48,238 bases of DNA from Actinomycetes bacterium. GTDB lineage: Bacteria > Actinomycetota > UBA4738 > HRBIN12. The stretch covers positions 1 to 48,238 of the forward strand of contig JAJNBA010000006.1 in assembly GCA_021155985.1 (NCBI GenBank). The letters are read 5' to 3'. The translations under genes and the position numbers were made by a program. Shown here piece after piece: positions 1 through 8,156 of the stretch (positions are counted from its first letter, which is position 1; every line of letters begins with the position of its first letter). The notes beneath the pieces are model-generated. The model was not told the DNA's origin. It saw nothing but the letters and a program-made list of their open reading frames with translations, and did not search any database.

Positions 1-3000
1 TCGCCCACGAGGACGACCCCGAGCGAGCGCTCCTCGCCGGGCTGCGGATCGTCGAGGAGATGGGCGAGTTCGCCGACGAGGTCCGCCGGAGCTGGGGGAT
101 CGACGGGTTCGGCGTCCGGGTCGGCGTGGAGTCCGGGCCTGTCGTGGTGGGGGCGGTCGGCGGAGGTTCCCGAGTCGAGTACGGAGCTACGGGCGACGCC
201 GTGAACGTGGCGTCGAGGCTCCAGGCACAGGCCGAGCCGGGCACGATCCTCGTCGGGGAAGGCACCGCCGCTCGCGTGGACCCTCTCTTCGAGTGGGGGC
301 CTCCGAGGCAGCTCGAGTTGAAGGGGAAGTCGGGCACCGGGGCGATCGCGGTCATGACCGGCGAGCCGGGGATCGGCAAGACCAGGCTCCTCTCGGAGTT
401 CCGCTACCTGTTCGTCCAGGGCTCGGCGCCGCAAGGTCGCCCGCTCTGGCTCGAGGGCAAGTGCGTGTCCTACGGCGAGTCGATGACCTACTGGCCGTTC
501 CGGGATCTCGTGCGATCGTGGCTGGGCGTCCTGGCGGACGAGCCCGAGATGCGGGTGCGCGTGGCCCTCCGTCGCAACGTCGAGCGGCTCTTCGGCGATC
601 GCGCCGCCGAGCTCACCCCGTATCTCGCCGCGATGCTCGGGCTGACGCTCGAGCCTGACGACCAGGCGCGCCTCGGTGAGCTCTCGCCGGAGGCCCTGCA
701 GTACCGGACGTTCGAGGTCGTGCGGCACTGGTTGCAGCGCATCGCCGAGGACGGCCCGGTCGCCGTCGCCCTCGAGGATCTGCACTGGGCCGACGTCACC
801 TCGTTGCAGCTCCTCGAACGGCTGCTCCCCGACACGGAAGACGCGGCGCTCCTGCTCGTCCTCACCCTCCGGCAGGACCGCGATCACCCCGCCTGGCGAC
901 TCAAGGACGACGCCGCGAGGGAGCTTCCGCATCGCACCACGGAGATGGCGCTGGAGGCTCTCTCGGGCGACGCCGGCCTCGACCTCCTCCGTTCGCTCGT
1001 CGGCAGGGACACGTTGCCCGAGGACATGGAAGGGCGGATCCTCGAGCACGCCGACGGCAACCCGTTCTTCCTCGAGGAGCTGGTCCGCTCGCTCGCCGAC
1101 GCGGGTTCACTGGTCCGAGACGGCGACGGCTGGCGGTTCGACCACGAGGCCGACGTCGAGATCCCGCCGACCGTCGAGAAGGTGATCCTCGCGCGCATCG
1201 ATCGCTTGGACCCCCAGCCCCACGCCGCGCTGATGGCGGCCTCCGTGCTGGGGCGGGAGTTCGGGCTGCCACTCCTCGAGGCCGTGACCGGCGACGGCGA
1301 CGTGAAGGAGTCCCTCTCGTCCCTGATGCGCCTCGATCTGCTCCGAGAGGCGCGGCGGTGGCCGGAACCGGAATATCGGTTCAAGCACGCGTTGATCCAG
1401 GAGGCCGCGTACCGGACGCTCGTCGTCGACGAGCGGCGCGCGCTCCACGCGAAAGCAGCCATATGGCTCGAGGACCGCTACGCCGGCCGAGAGGAAGAGG
1501 TGGCCGGGCTGCTCGCGCATCATTGGCTCGCTGCGGCCGACGGGGACAAGGCGGTCGCGTACCTGACGATGGCCGGCGACCGCGCGCGGCAGGAGTACGC
1601 GCTCGACGAGGCGATCGCGAGCTACCGCGAGCTGTTGCCGATCCTGGGAGAACGCGGCGAACAGGACGCCATCGCGCTCGTTCTGTTCAAGCTCGCGTTG
1701 GCGTTCCACATGTCGCTCCGCTTCGCGGAGGCGAACGAGATGTACCAACGGGCGTTCGATCTGTGGCGCTGGCCGGATCCGCCGATCGCGCCGCCGTCCG
1801 CGACGCTGCGCGTCGGCACCAGCTTCCTGCCGAACGACCCCGACCCACGCTCCGCGATCGCGTGGCCGAACATCCAGCTCTGCATGCAGCTGTTCGACCG
1901 GCTCGTGGAGGCGTGGCCCGAGCGGACGATCGTGCCCTCGCTCGCGGAGCGGTGGGAGATCTCCGACGACGGTCTCCGCTACGTCTTCCATCTCCGCGAG
2001 GCTCTGACGTGGTCCGACGGCGAGCCCTTGACGGCTCACGACGTGGAATACGGGATCAAACGCGTGCTGAACCCCGACGCCCCGGGGTCGTCGGTCGCGA
2101 TCTACTTCGTCCTCGAACACGGGCAGGACCACTACCTCCGGACCTCGGAGGACCCGGATCTGATCGGCGTGCGTGCCCTCGACGACCGCACGCTCGAGTT
2201 CCGGCTCGCGGCTCCGGCCCCGTACTTCATGAGCGTGATGAACCGCCCCGACGGAGGGCCGCAACCGCGGCACGCTATCGAGCGCGACGGGGATGCGTGG
2301 ACGGAGACCGGGAAGCAGGTGGTGAGCGGCGCCTTCGAGATCGTGGAACGCGAGACGGACCGCCTCGTCCTGCGGCGTCGTGAGGAGACGGGCTCTCCTC
2401 GGCCCGGGAACGTCGAGACGGTCGAGTACCTGCGTCGGGAGATCCCCGAGGCGATCGCCGCGTACGCCCGCGACGAGCTGGACGCGGTCACCGTGCGCTA
2501 TACCCCGAAGACGGCCGACCTCGTGCCGGGGATCTCGGACGAAGCGCACCTCGGAGCCGCGAGCTGGTCCGGGTTCCTGGCGTTCCGGCACGCCGACCCA
2601 GTGGTGGGGAACGTCGAGTTCCGGCGAGCGCTCGCTTCCGCCGTCGACCGCGACTTGCTGGCCGAGCATGTCCCCTCGAACCTCGTCGTCGCGAACGGGG
2701 GCATCGTGCCGCCGGCCCTGCAGGGGCACACTCCGGACATCGTTCCCCGGTTCGATCCGGGGGCGGCTCGCGAGCATCTCCGGCGATCGGGACTGTCACG
2801 AGACGAGCTCCGGGGCCTCGAGATCGCCGGCATCGAGACGTGGCTCGACGACTTCCTCCTCGTCGTGTCCGGAACCTGGAAGGAGGTGCTCGATCTCGAT
2901 GTCCCCGTCCGGCCCTGGACGCTCGAGCAGGCGCTCTCGATCGGGGATCCGACGGAGATGGCCCCCATCGTGATCACGGGATGGCTCCCAGGTTACGCGG

Positions 3001-3308
3001 ACCCCGAGTACTTCCTCCGCCTGCTGTTCCAGACCGACAGCAAGACGAACTACGGGGGGTTCTCCGATCCGGAGTTCGACCAGCTGATCGAGCGGGCGCG
3101 CCAGGAGCGCAGCGACCGTTCGCGGCTCGAGCTGTTCCACGAGGCCGATCGGATGGCGGTCGCCGATCGGATCGCGTGCATCCCGCTCGTCTACGGCAGG
3201 AGCATGTCCTTCGTGAAGCCGTGGGTCACGGGGTGGTGGGAGTTCGGGAAGTCCTCGTCATCGACCGCGGATCTGATGACGGCGGGTGCCACGTCCAGCA
3301 CTCGGTGA
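1..3308 (+). CDS. Class III nucleotide cyclase / STAND-type ATPase / family-5 solute-binding protein fusion (5' end missing)
   Basis: The reading frame is open from the left edge (codons start at base 3), so the N-terminus lies outside the window; the first internal ATG is at 60. Counting from that ATG, residues 20-90 are the C-terminal half of a class III adenylate/guanylate cyclase, with the ATGDAVNVASRL motif at 43-54. A P-loop (GEPGIGKT, 101-108) and a Walker B segment (ALEDLHWAD, about 237) define a 'predictive' AAA/STAND ATPase with TPR-like helices near 500-570. Residues about 580-1070 match the extracytoplasmic solute-binding protein family 5 (oligopeptide-binding type). No signal peptide or membrane segment precedes that last domain, so it presumably works in the cytoplasm as a ligand sensor, as in SgrR-type regulators (inference). 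The usual linker and 'VGRE' region before the P-loop is absent. Confidence 0.85.
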   Translation, partial: AHEDDPERALLAGLRIVEEMGEFADEVRRSWGIDGFGVRVGVESGPVVVGAVGGGSRVEYGATGDAVNVASRLQAQAEPGTILVGEGTAARVDPLFEWGPPRQLELKGKSGTGAIAVMTGEPGIGKTRLLSEFRYLFVQGSAPQGRPLWLEGKCVSYGESMTYWPFRDLVRSWLGVLADEPEMRVRVALRRNVERLFGDRAAELTPYLAAMLGLTLEPDDQARLGELSPEALQYRTFEVVRHWLQRIAEDGPVAVALEDLHWADVTSLQLLERLLPDTEDAALLLVLTLRQDRDHPAWRLKDDAARELPHRTTEMALEALSGDAGLDLLRSLVGRDTLPEDMEGRILEHADGNPFFLEELVRSLADAGSLVRDGDGWRFDHEADVEIPPTVEKVILARIDRLDPQPHAALMAASVLGREFGLPLLEAVTGDGDVKESLSSLMRLDLLREARRWPEPEYRFKHALIQEAAYRTLVVDERRALHAKAAIWLEDRYAGREEEVAGLLAHHWLAAADGDKAVAYLTMAGDRARQEYALDEAIASYRELLPILGERGEQDAIALVLFKLALAFHMSLRFAEANEMYQRAFDLWRWPDPPIAPPSATLRVGTSFLPNDPDPRSAIAWPNIQLCMQLFDRLVEAWPERTIVPSLAERWEISDDGLRYVFHLREALTWSDGEPLTAHDVEYGIKRVLNPDAPGSSVAIYFVLEHGQDHYLRTSEDPDLIGVRALDDRTLEFRLAAPAPYFMSVMNRPDGGPQPRHAIERDGDAWTETGKQVVSGAFEIVERETDRLVLRRREETGSPRPGNVETVEYLRREIPEAIAAYARDELDAVTVRYTPKTADLVPGISDEAHLGAASWSGFLAFRHADPVVGNVEFRRALASAVDRDLLAEHVPSNLVVANGGIVPPALQGHTPDIVPRFDPGAAREHLRRSGLSRDELRGLEIAGIETWLDDFLLVVSGTWKEVLDLDVPVRPWTLEQALSIGDPTEMAPIVITGWLPGYADPEYFLRLLFQTDSKTNYGGFSDPEFDQLIERARQERSDRSRLELFHEADRMAVADRIACIPLVYGRSMSFVKPWVTGWWEFGKSSSSTADLMTAGATSSTR

Positions 3309-3332
3309 TCGCGCCGGCAGGGTCGCGGTCGG

Positions 3333-4094
3333 CTAGCTGGAGTGACTCAGCTCGCGGGCGGCCTTCGCAGCTTCCCTCGCCGCCTCGCGCTCGGCCTTGG
3401 CGGCGTCTCGCGCAGCTTCGCGCTCGGCCTTCGCGGCCTCGCGCTCGGCCCGCTGCTCGGCCTTCAGCTCCTGCCGCTCGAGCCACGCTTCCAGCTTCAG
3501 CGTGTGCTTCGTGAGGGCGTTGACGAGACCGTGGTTCGGGTGATCGAGGCAGTTCCACAGCAGGTGGGCGATCGCGTTCTCAGGCCCGTGCAGCTCGCCG
3601 GGAACCGGCTTCGCGTCGGGCTCCTCGCCGGCCGCGGCGCCCGCCGCGGCGAGGCAGTCCTCAGCTGTGGAGTCCTGCGTCTGCGAGACGTCGACGCCTT
3701 CCTCGGCGCTCGCTTCCGGCTCGTCGTCCTCGACCGTGTCGTCGCTCTCGGCCGGGTCGTCGCAATCGTCGGTGTCGCCCTCGTCGACCGGCTCCTCGCC
3801 CTCGACCGGCTCCTCGCCCTCGACCGGCTCCTCGCCCTCGACCGGCTCCTCACCCTCGACCGGCTCCTCGCCCTCGATCGGCTCCTCGCCCTCGACCGGC
3901 TCCTCGCCCCCGGTGTCGTCGGGATCCTCGACCGCGTCTCCGTCGTCTACGACGCCGTCGGTCGGCTCGCAGGCGGGGGTCGGCTCGTCCGCCGGGTCGT
4001 CGAAGGCGTCACCGGCGAGCGCGAATCCCGCGGAGAGCACCGCGCTGACCACGCCCACGATGGCGACGAAACGCAGGCGCTCCCCCTTGTGCAT
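3333..4094 (-). CDS. Secreted protein with acidic EGEEPV repeats and charged coiled-coil C-terminus
   Basis: This 253-residue protein starts with a basic N-terminus and a hydrophobic signal-type segment (about residues 9-27), followed by a very acidic region. That region holds seven copies of a six-residue EGEEPV-type unit (residues about 62-103), then a compact segment with two cysteines (about 150-190, containing HGPENAIAHLLWNC). The end is a long Glu/Ala/Lys/Arg helix likely to be a coiled coil. I do not recognise a defined family; the HGPENA segment is the only part that looks globular. Export is inferred from the signal segment. It has its own probable promoter (GATACT five bases upstream of the ATG) and lies downstream of the VOC gene on the same strand. 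The function is unknown. Confidence 0.75.
   Translation of the reverse strand: MHKGERLRFVAIVGVVSAVLSAGFALAGDAFDDPADEPTPACEPTDGVVDDGDAVEDPDDTGGEEPVEGEEPIEGEEPVEGEEPVEGEEPVEGEEPVEGEEPVDEGDTDDCDDPAESDDTVEDDEPEASAEEGVDVSQTQDSTAEDCLAAAGAAAGEEPDAKPVPGELHGPENAIAHLLWNCLDHPNHGLVNALTKHTLKLEAWLERQELKAEQRAEREAAKAEREAARDAAKAEREAAREAAKAARELSHSS
3785..3910 (-). repeat. Seven tandem 18-bp repeats coding for EGEEPV
   Basis: Seven nearly identical 18-bp units run head to tail with only single-base differences, for example ctcgacc versus ctcgatc. They lie in frame inside the acidic secreted protein and encode a hexapeptide repeat. The high nucleotide identity suggests recent expansion or slippage. Confidence 0.9.
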
Positions 4095-4205
4095 GCCCCA
4101 GTATCGACCGAGTCGGGCCGAAATCTTGAGCCTTCATTCAGGTATCCGTGGATCTCCGCCTAGAGTGCCGTCCGTGATCTCCCTCGACGGGTCGTCTGAC
4201 CCCGC

Positions 4206-4637
4206 TCAGGGGATCGTGATGCGGCCGTCCTCTCCGATGGGGAAGCTGGGGTTGTAGGCGATCTCCCACGGGTGCCCGTCCGGGTCGGCGAAGTAGCCCG
4301 AGTAGCCGCCCCAGTCCGTGCGTTCCGCCGGTTTCAGGATCCGAGCTCCGGCGGCCGCCACCGCTTCGAAGGCGGCATCGGCTTCCTCTTCGCTCCCGAC
4401 GTTGATCGCGAGGGTGATGCCCCCGAACTCCGCCGTCGGCTCCGATCGCAGCCCTGCATCCTTCGCGAGATCCTCGCGCCCGAACAAGCCCAGATGCGAG
4501 TCCGACGTCCGGAACCAGCAGATCTCCTCGCCGCCGGAGCCCGCGAGCTCCCACCCGAGCGCCTCGTAGAACGCCCTCGAACGTGCCAGGTTGTCGACGC
4601 CCAGCGTCACGATGCTGATCCGAGCCGGAACGCTCAT
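4206..4637 (-). CDS. VOC-family (glyoxalase/bleomycin-resistance-like) protein
   Basis: This 143-residue protein has a single vicinal-oxygen-chelate fold. It begins with SIVTLGVDNLARSRAFYEAL, typical of the first beta-alpha-beta unit, and ends with YFADPDGHPWEIAYNP, the family's last strand carrying the metal-ligand Glu. The ATG at 4637 is chosen because a strong Shine-Dalgarno run (GGAGGAAGGAGG) precedes it; longer frames upstream lack family similarity. The substrate cannot be told from sequence; lyases, dioxygenases and resistance proteins share this fold. It is divergent from the deazaflavin-type oxidoreductase gene, with a 75-bp shared upstream region. Confidence 0.85.
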   Translation of the reverse strand: MSVPARISIVTLGVDNLARSRAFYEALGWELAGSGGEEICWFRTSDSHLGLFGREDLAKDAGLRSEPTAEFGGITLAINVGSEEEADAAFEAVAAAGARILKPAERTDWGGYSGYFADPDGHPWEIAYNPSFPIGEDGRITIP

Positions 4638-4712
4638 GTGGACCTCCTTCCTCCTGGCATCGACGCTATCGCGGCGCCTGACCGGTCGCTCTCCATAGAG
4701 TTGACCCCCTCG

Positions 4713-5150
4713 ATGCCCGCCGTGCGACTGAACCCGATCCTGCGCGTGATGTGGAAGCTCCATCGCGACGCGCTCCGTGTCTCGGGTGGCCGCGTGGGAT
4801 CACGGATGGGTTCGATGAGGGTGCTCCTGCGGGAGACCACCGGCCACAAGAGTGGTCAGCCGCGGACGGTGGGCCTCTCCTACCTCCACGTGGACGGCCG
4901 GTACTTCGTGATGGCGTCGTACGCGGGCGAGGATCGCGATCCAGCCTGGGCGAAGAACCTCCGAGCGTATCCGCGGGCGACCGTGACGATCGGCGGCCGG
5001 TCCATCCCGGTGGTCGCGCGCGCGCTCGAAGGATCGGAGCGCCAAGCCATGTTCGAACGGTTCGTGGAGGCGGACGCCTCCTACGAGGAGTACCGAGAGC
5101 GGACGACCCGCGAGATCCCGGCGTTCGAACTGCGGCCGGAAGGTGTTTGA
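4713..5150 (+). CDS. Nitroreductase-family deazaflavin (F420)-dependent oxidoreductase
   Basis: This 145-residue protein resembles the Ddn/DUF385 family of split-barrel F420H2-dependent enzymes. It shows TTGHKSGQPRTVGLSYL followed by GRYFVMAS and DPAWAKNLRAYPRATVTIGG, the conserved cofactor-binding core. Members reduce nitro compounds, quinones or other small molecules; the substrate here is unknown. The ATG at 4713 is preferred, but an in-frame TTG at 4701 is possible. The stop codon overlaps the TTG start of the next gene, so the two are probably translationally coupled. Together with the LLM enzyme at 30960 it suggests that the host makes coenzyme F420. Confidence 0.85.
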   Translation: MPAVRLNPILRVMWKLHRDALRVSGGRVGSRMGSMRVLLRETTGHKSGQPRTVGLSYLHVDGRYFVMASYAGEDRDPAWAKNLRAYPRATVTIGGRSIPVVARALEGSERQAMFERFVEADASYEEYRERTTREIPAFELRPEGV

Positions 5151-6070
5151 GTCGGTTGCCCTCCATCACCGACGTCGATGGCATCACCGTCGGTCACTGG
5201 ACGGATGTGGAGGCACGCACCGGATGCACGGTGGTCCTGCCTCCTCCGGACACGATCGCCTCCTGCGAGGTCCGCGGGGGCGCGCCCGGAACGCGGGGCA
5301 CGGACATCCTGCAGCCCGGTACGATCATCGAAGTCGCGCACGCCATCGTCCTGACCGGCGGGAGCGCGTTCGGTCTCGCGAGCGCGGGCGGTGTGGAGCG
5401 GTACTTCGAAGAGAGGGGGATCGGAAGCGAGATCGGTCCTGTGCGCGTGCCGACCGTGCCCGCCGCGGTCATCTTCGACCTCGGCGTGGGGGATCCGTCG
5501 CGACGACCGGGCGCGGACGAGGGCTACGCGGCGTGCATCGTTGCATCCGCCGATGTCGCCGAGGGGAGTGTCGGCGTCGGTACCGGCGCCACGGTCGCGA
5601 AACTCTGGGGACCCGAGCGAGCGGTGCCGGGAGGGGTCGGGACCTGGGCGGCGCGGGACGGCGAGCTCGTCGTCGGCGCGCTGGTGGTCGTCAACGCCGT
5701 GGGCGAGATCGTGGACGAGGACGGCTCGATCCTCCGAAGTCCGAGGCTGGAGCCCGGCGAACGGCGCGAGGACCTGGTGGAGCAGCTCGGATCGTCGGCG
5801 GCCGCCAACACGACACTCGCCGTGGTCGCGACGAACGCGGCGTTGTCGAAGGAGGATGTCCGCCGTCTGGCGAGTATCGGGAACGACGTCTTCGACATCG
5901 CGATCCGGCCGGCACACACGATCTACGATGGCGACACCGTCTTCGCGCTGGCCACGCAGGAGGTCGATGCGAGCTTCGAGCAGGTCGCCGTCTCGGTCGA
6001 GGCCGCGGTCACGACCGCGATCCGCAGGGCCGTCACTCGCGACGATGGCGCAGACGCGGCCGGCGCCTAG
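5147..6070 (+). CDS. P1-family (DmpA-like) N-terminal-nucleophile peptidase
   Basis: This is a protein of about 307 residues of the P1/DmpA family, which self-cleave to expose a Ser/Thr nucleophile and act as aminopeptidases or amidases. It opens with SITDVDGITVGHWTD, typical of the family start. It carries IVLTGGSAFGLASAGGVERY and then AANTTLAVVATNAALSK, where the NTT segment is the expected processing and nucleophile site. The start is ambiguous: TTG 5147 overlaps the previous stop (TTGA), while TTG 5156 has better spacing from GGAAGG at 5138-5143. Its 3' end overlaps the convergent glycosylase gene by 38 bp. The substrate is not predictable. Confidence 0.85.
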   Translation: MSRLPSITDVDGITVGHWTDVEARTGCTVVLPPPDTIASCEVRGGAPGTRGTDILQPGTIIEVAHAIVLTGGSAFGLASAGGVERYFEERGIGSEIGPVRVPTVPAAVIFDLGVGDPSRRPGADEGYAACIVASADVAEGSVGVGTGATVAKLWGPERAVPGGVGTWAARDGELVVGALVVVNAVGEIVDEDGSILRSPRLEPGERREDLVEQLGSSAAANTTLAVVATNAALSKEDVRRLASIGNDVFDIAIRPAHTIYDGDTVFALATQEVDASFEQVAVSVEAAVTTAIRRAVTRDDGADAAGA

Positions 6071-6944
6071 ACACATCCTGGTGCCAGAGGTGCATCACGG
6101 CGTATGCGCGCCAGGGGCGCCAGCGCTCGGCTCGCGCGAGCATCGCCGTCCGCGTCGACGCGAGACCGAGCGCCTCGAACCCCTTGCGGACACCGAGGTC
6201 GCCCCACATGAAGGCGTCCCGGTCGCGGAGGGCGCGCATCGCGACATAAGCGAGCGTCCACGGTCCGACCCCGGGCACGTCCCCGAATCTCCCGAGCGTC
6301 TCCCGGGGTGGTGCCCCGCCCGAGAGATCGAGCTCTCCGTTCGCGACGAGCACGGCGACTCGGCGGATCGTCTCCGCTCGCGCCCGAGGCATCCCGAACG
6401 CTTCCGGCGGGAGCTCGGCCAAGCGCTCCGCAGTGGGGAAGAGATGGGTGATCCCTCCGCTCGGATGTTCGAGAGGCGTTCCGGCTGCGGACACGAGTCT
6501 GCCGAGCGACGTCCGCGCACCCACCACGGACACCTGCTGTCCGAAGATCGCCCGCACGACGAGCTCGAAGCCGTCGAAGGTGCCCGGGACGCGGATCCCG
6601 GGGATCCGAGCCACAAGCGGTGTCATCGTCGGATCTGCGGCGAGTCCGGTGTCGATCGCGGTGGCGTCCGCGTCGAGGTCGAACGCTCGGCGAGCGCGGT
6701 CGTGGAGATCGTCGAGGTCTGGTGAGCCCTCCGACGTGACGCGGACGGCGACGTGGCCCGCGTGAGGCGACATCGCGATCACCGCGGCCCCACTCGGCTG
6801 CCGCACGGATCGCACGTACGTGCCGTCCCGCGTCTCCTCGATGCCGGGTACGGCGCGCGCGCTGAGGAAGGACAGTAGCGTGCTCGCCGCGAACGGTGTC
6901 CGGAAGCCGAGCCGGACGGATCGTGTGTGCAGCTCGTCGCCCAC
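6033..6944 (-). CDS. AlkA-type DNA-3-methyladenine glycosylase II
   Basis: This 303-residue base-excision repair enzyme removes alkylated bases from DNA. It has an AlkA-like N-terminal beta domain followed by the HhH-GPD domain. The helix-hairpin-helix is seen as DVPGVGPWTLAYVAMRAL, and the catalytic Asp lies in DAFMWGDLGVRKGF. The GTG at 6944 is chosen because the family similarity begins there; no Shine-Dalgarno is present, but a TATACC element 7 nt upstream suggests a leaderless mRNA. The arginine-rich C-terminal tail reads into the convergent P1 peptidase gene. No Ada methyltransferase domain is fused to it. Confidence 0.88.
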   Translation of the reverse strand: MGDELHTRSVRLGFRTPFAASTLLSFLSARAVPGIEETRDGTYVRSVRQPSGAAVIAMSPHAGHVAVRVTSEGSPDLDDLHDRARRAFDLDADATAIDTGLAADPTMTPLVARIPGIRVPGTFDGFELVVRAIFGQQVSVVGARTSLGRLVSAAGTPLEHPSGGITHLFPTAERLAELPPEAFGMPRARAETIRRVAVLVANGELDLSGGAPPRETLGRFGDVPGVGPWTLAYVAMRALRDRDAFMWGDLGVRKGFEALGLASTRTAMLARAERWRPWRAYAVMHLWHQDVSRRRPRLRHRRE

Positions 6945-6951
6945 GCCGGCA

Positions 6952-6957
6952 GGTATA
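6952..6957 (-). promoter_or_regulatory. Probable -10 element of a leaderless promoter (glycosylase)
   Basis: TATACC on the minus strand ends 7 nt before the GTG start at 6944, where transcription would begin at or next to the start codon. No Shine-Dalgarno is visible. The last base does not match the -10 consensus, so support is moderate. Confidence 0.4.
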
Positions 6958-7022
6958 GCGGATGGTCTGTCGGTGCCACCGGCTACCGTCGCACGCCTCC
7001 CTCTCCTCGACAGGAGGAGACG

Positions 7023-8120
7023 ATGGATCAGGTGGCGAGAGTGATCCTGGCGCTGGAGGCGTCGGAGGTGGCCGAAGAGGTCATGCACGTTCTCGACCGG
7101 AGCGGGCGCGCGCGGGTGGTGGCCACCGCGGGCGACGACCGCCAGCTCGCGGAGGCGGTCCGGCAGCTCGAGCCGGACGTCGTTGTCGCCGAGCCCGGCC
7201 TGCTCTCCGGGGCGAGAGCCTGCAGTGTGGTGCTCGCGATCGACGTCCGCGAGTCGGTGAGCTCGCTCCGGACGGCGATCCGAGCGGGCGCCGCCGGCTA
7301 TTTCCTGTGGCCCAAGGAACGCGACGAGCTGCTCGTGGCCGCGGCGGCCGCCGTCCGGCGGGCGCAGCAGACGGCCAGACGTGGCGCGGTGGTCGCGGTG
7401 CACGGCGGCCGCGGCGGTGTGGGAGTCACGTTCGTCGCCACGCATCTCGCCGCGGCGTTCGCCCGCCGTGGTTCGGCGATCCTGATCGACGCCGATCCGG
7501 TCTTCGGTGACGTCGCTCATGTGCTCGGTGCGCCTGCGGGCGAGGAAGCCGAACCAACCCATACCTTCGCCGACGCCGCCGCCCTCGGCGAGGACCTCGG
7601 TCCGGAGCAGCTGAGGAGCGCGCTGTGGCGGCACGAGAGCGAGGTGGACGTCCTCCTGCCTCCGCCGCCGGAGGAGGCGATCCGCCTCGGTCCGGAGGAT
7701 CTGCAACTCGTCACCGAGGCCGCCGCGGGTGCCGCGGACGCCGTGATCGTGCACCTGCCGCGCGCGCTCGGGGCGATGACGCGCGTGGGTGCGGAGACCT
7801 CGGACTCGCTCGTCGAGGTCCTCACCCTGGACGTCGTGTCGTTCCGCGCGACGTCCCGCGCGTTGGAGGCGTGCGCGCCACTGCACCTCGAGGGACGCGT
7901 GAGCTTCGTCGTCAACAAGGCGGCTCGCAGCGAGATCACGTCCGGAGACGTGCATCGTGTCTTCGGCGAACCCGCCCGCGCGATCCTCCCGCACGACCGC
8001 GCCGTCCGTTCGGCGCAGGAGCGCAACCGGCTGCTGCCCTCGAGAGGCCGGATGGCGCGTCGTTTCGATCGCCTCGCGGATACCCTCTCGGCTCCCGTCG
8101 TCGAAGAGATGGCGTCCTGA
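7023..8120 (+). CDS. Ssd/CpaE (TadZ)-like MinD-family protein with degenerate P-loop
   Basis: This 365-residue protein has a receiver-like N-terminal domain (about residues 5-110; AEPG at 56-59 where the phospho-acceptor Asp would lie). A MinD/ParA-type domain follows. The Walker A region reads HGGRGGVGVT (127-136), with neither the signature Lys nor the P-loop Lys of KGGVGKT; the region IDADPVFGDVAHVLG fits the downstream MinD motif. CpaE/TadZ proteins localise Tad pilus machinery, and the mycobacterial Ssd (Rv3660c) sits beside tadA. A good Shine-Dalgarno (GGAGGAG) precedes ATG 7023. The tad operon begins 3.7 kb downstream. Confidence 0.8.
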   Translation: MDQVARVILALEASEVAEEVMHVLDRSGRARVVATAGDDRQLAEAVRQLEPDVVVAEPGLLSGARACSVVLAIDVRESVSSLRTAIRAGAAGYFLWPKERDELLVAAAAAVRRAQQTARRGAVVAVHGGRGGVGVTFVATHLAAAFARRGSAILIDADPVFGDVAHVLGAPAGEEAEPTHTFADAAALGEDLGPEQLRSALWRHESEVDVLLPPPPEEAIRLGPEDLQLVTEAAAGAADAVIVHLPRALGAMTRVGAETSDSLVEVLTLDVVSFRATSRALEACAPLHLEGRVSFVVNKAARSEITSGDVHRVFGEPARAILPHDRAVRSAQERNRLLPSRGRMARRFDRLADTLSAPVVEEMAS

Positions 8121-8123
8121 CCG

Positions 8124-8150
8124 GGCTACGCTTCGCCCCCAGGCTACGCT
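8124..8150 (+). promoter_or_regulatory. Direct repeat GGCTACGCT x2 with leaderless -10 before the response regulator
   Basis: Two perfect 9-bp copies (8124-8132 and 8142-8150) have an 18-bp period. The second contains TACGCT, 6 nt before the ATG at 8157, and no Shine-Dalgarno is present, so it may be the -10 of a leaderless promoter. OmpR-type regulators bind direct repeats, so autoregulation is possible (inference). Confidence 0.45.
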
Positions 8151-8156
8151 GCGTCG

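Noticed and set aside
1107-2777. 556-codon minus-strand open frame inside the cyclase/ATPase fusion
   Set aside because: It is a GC-driven antisense shadow; the plus strand carries clear ATPase and solute-binding motifs.
3785-3910. Possible CRISPR array
   Set aside because: The repeats are contiguous 18-bp units without spacers and code in frame for a hexapeptide.
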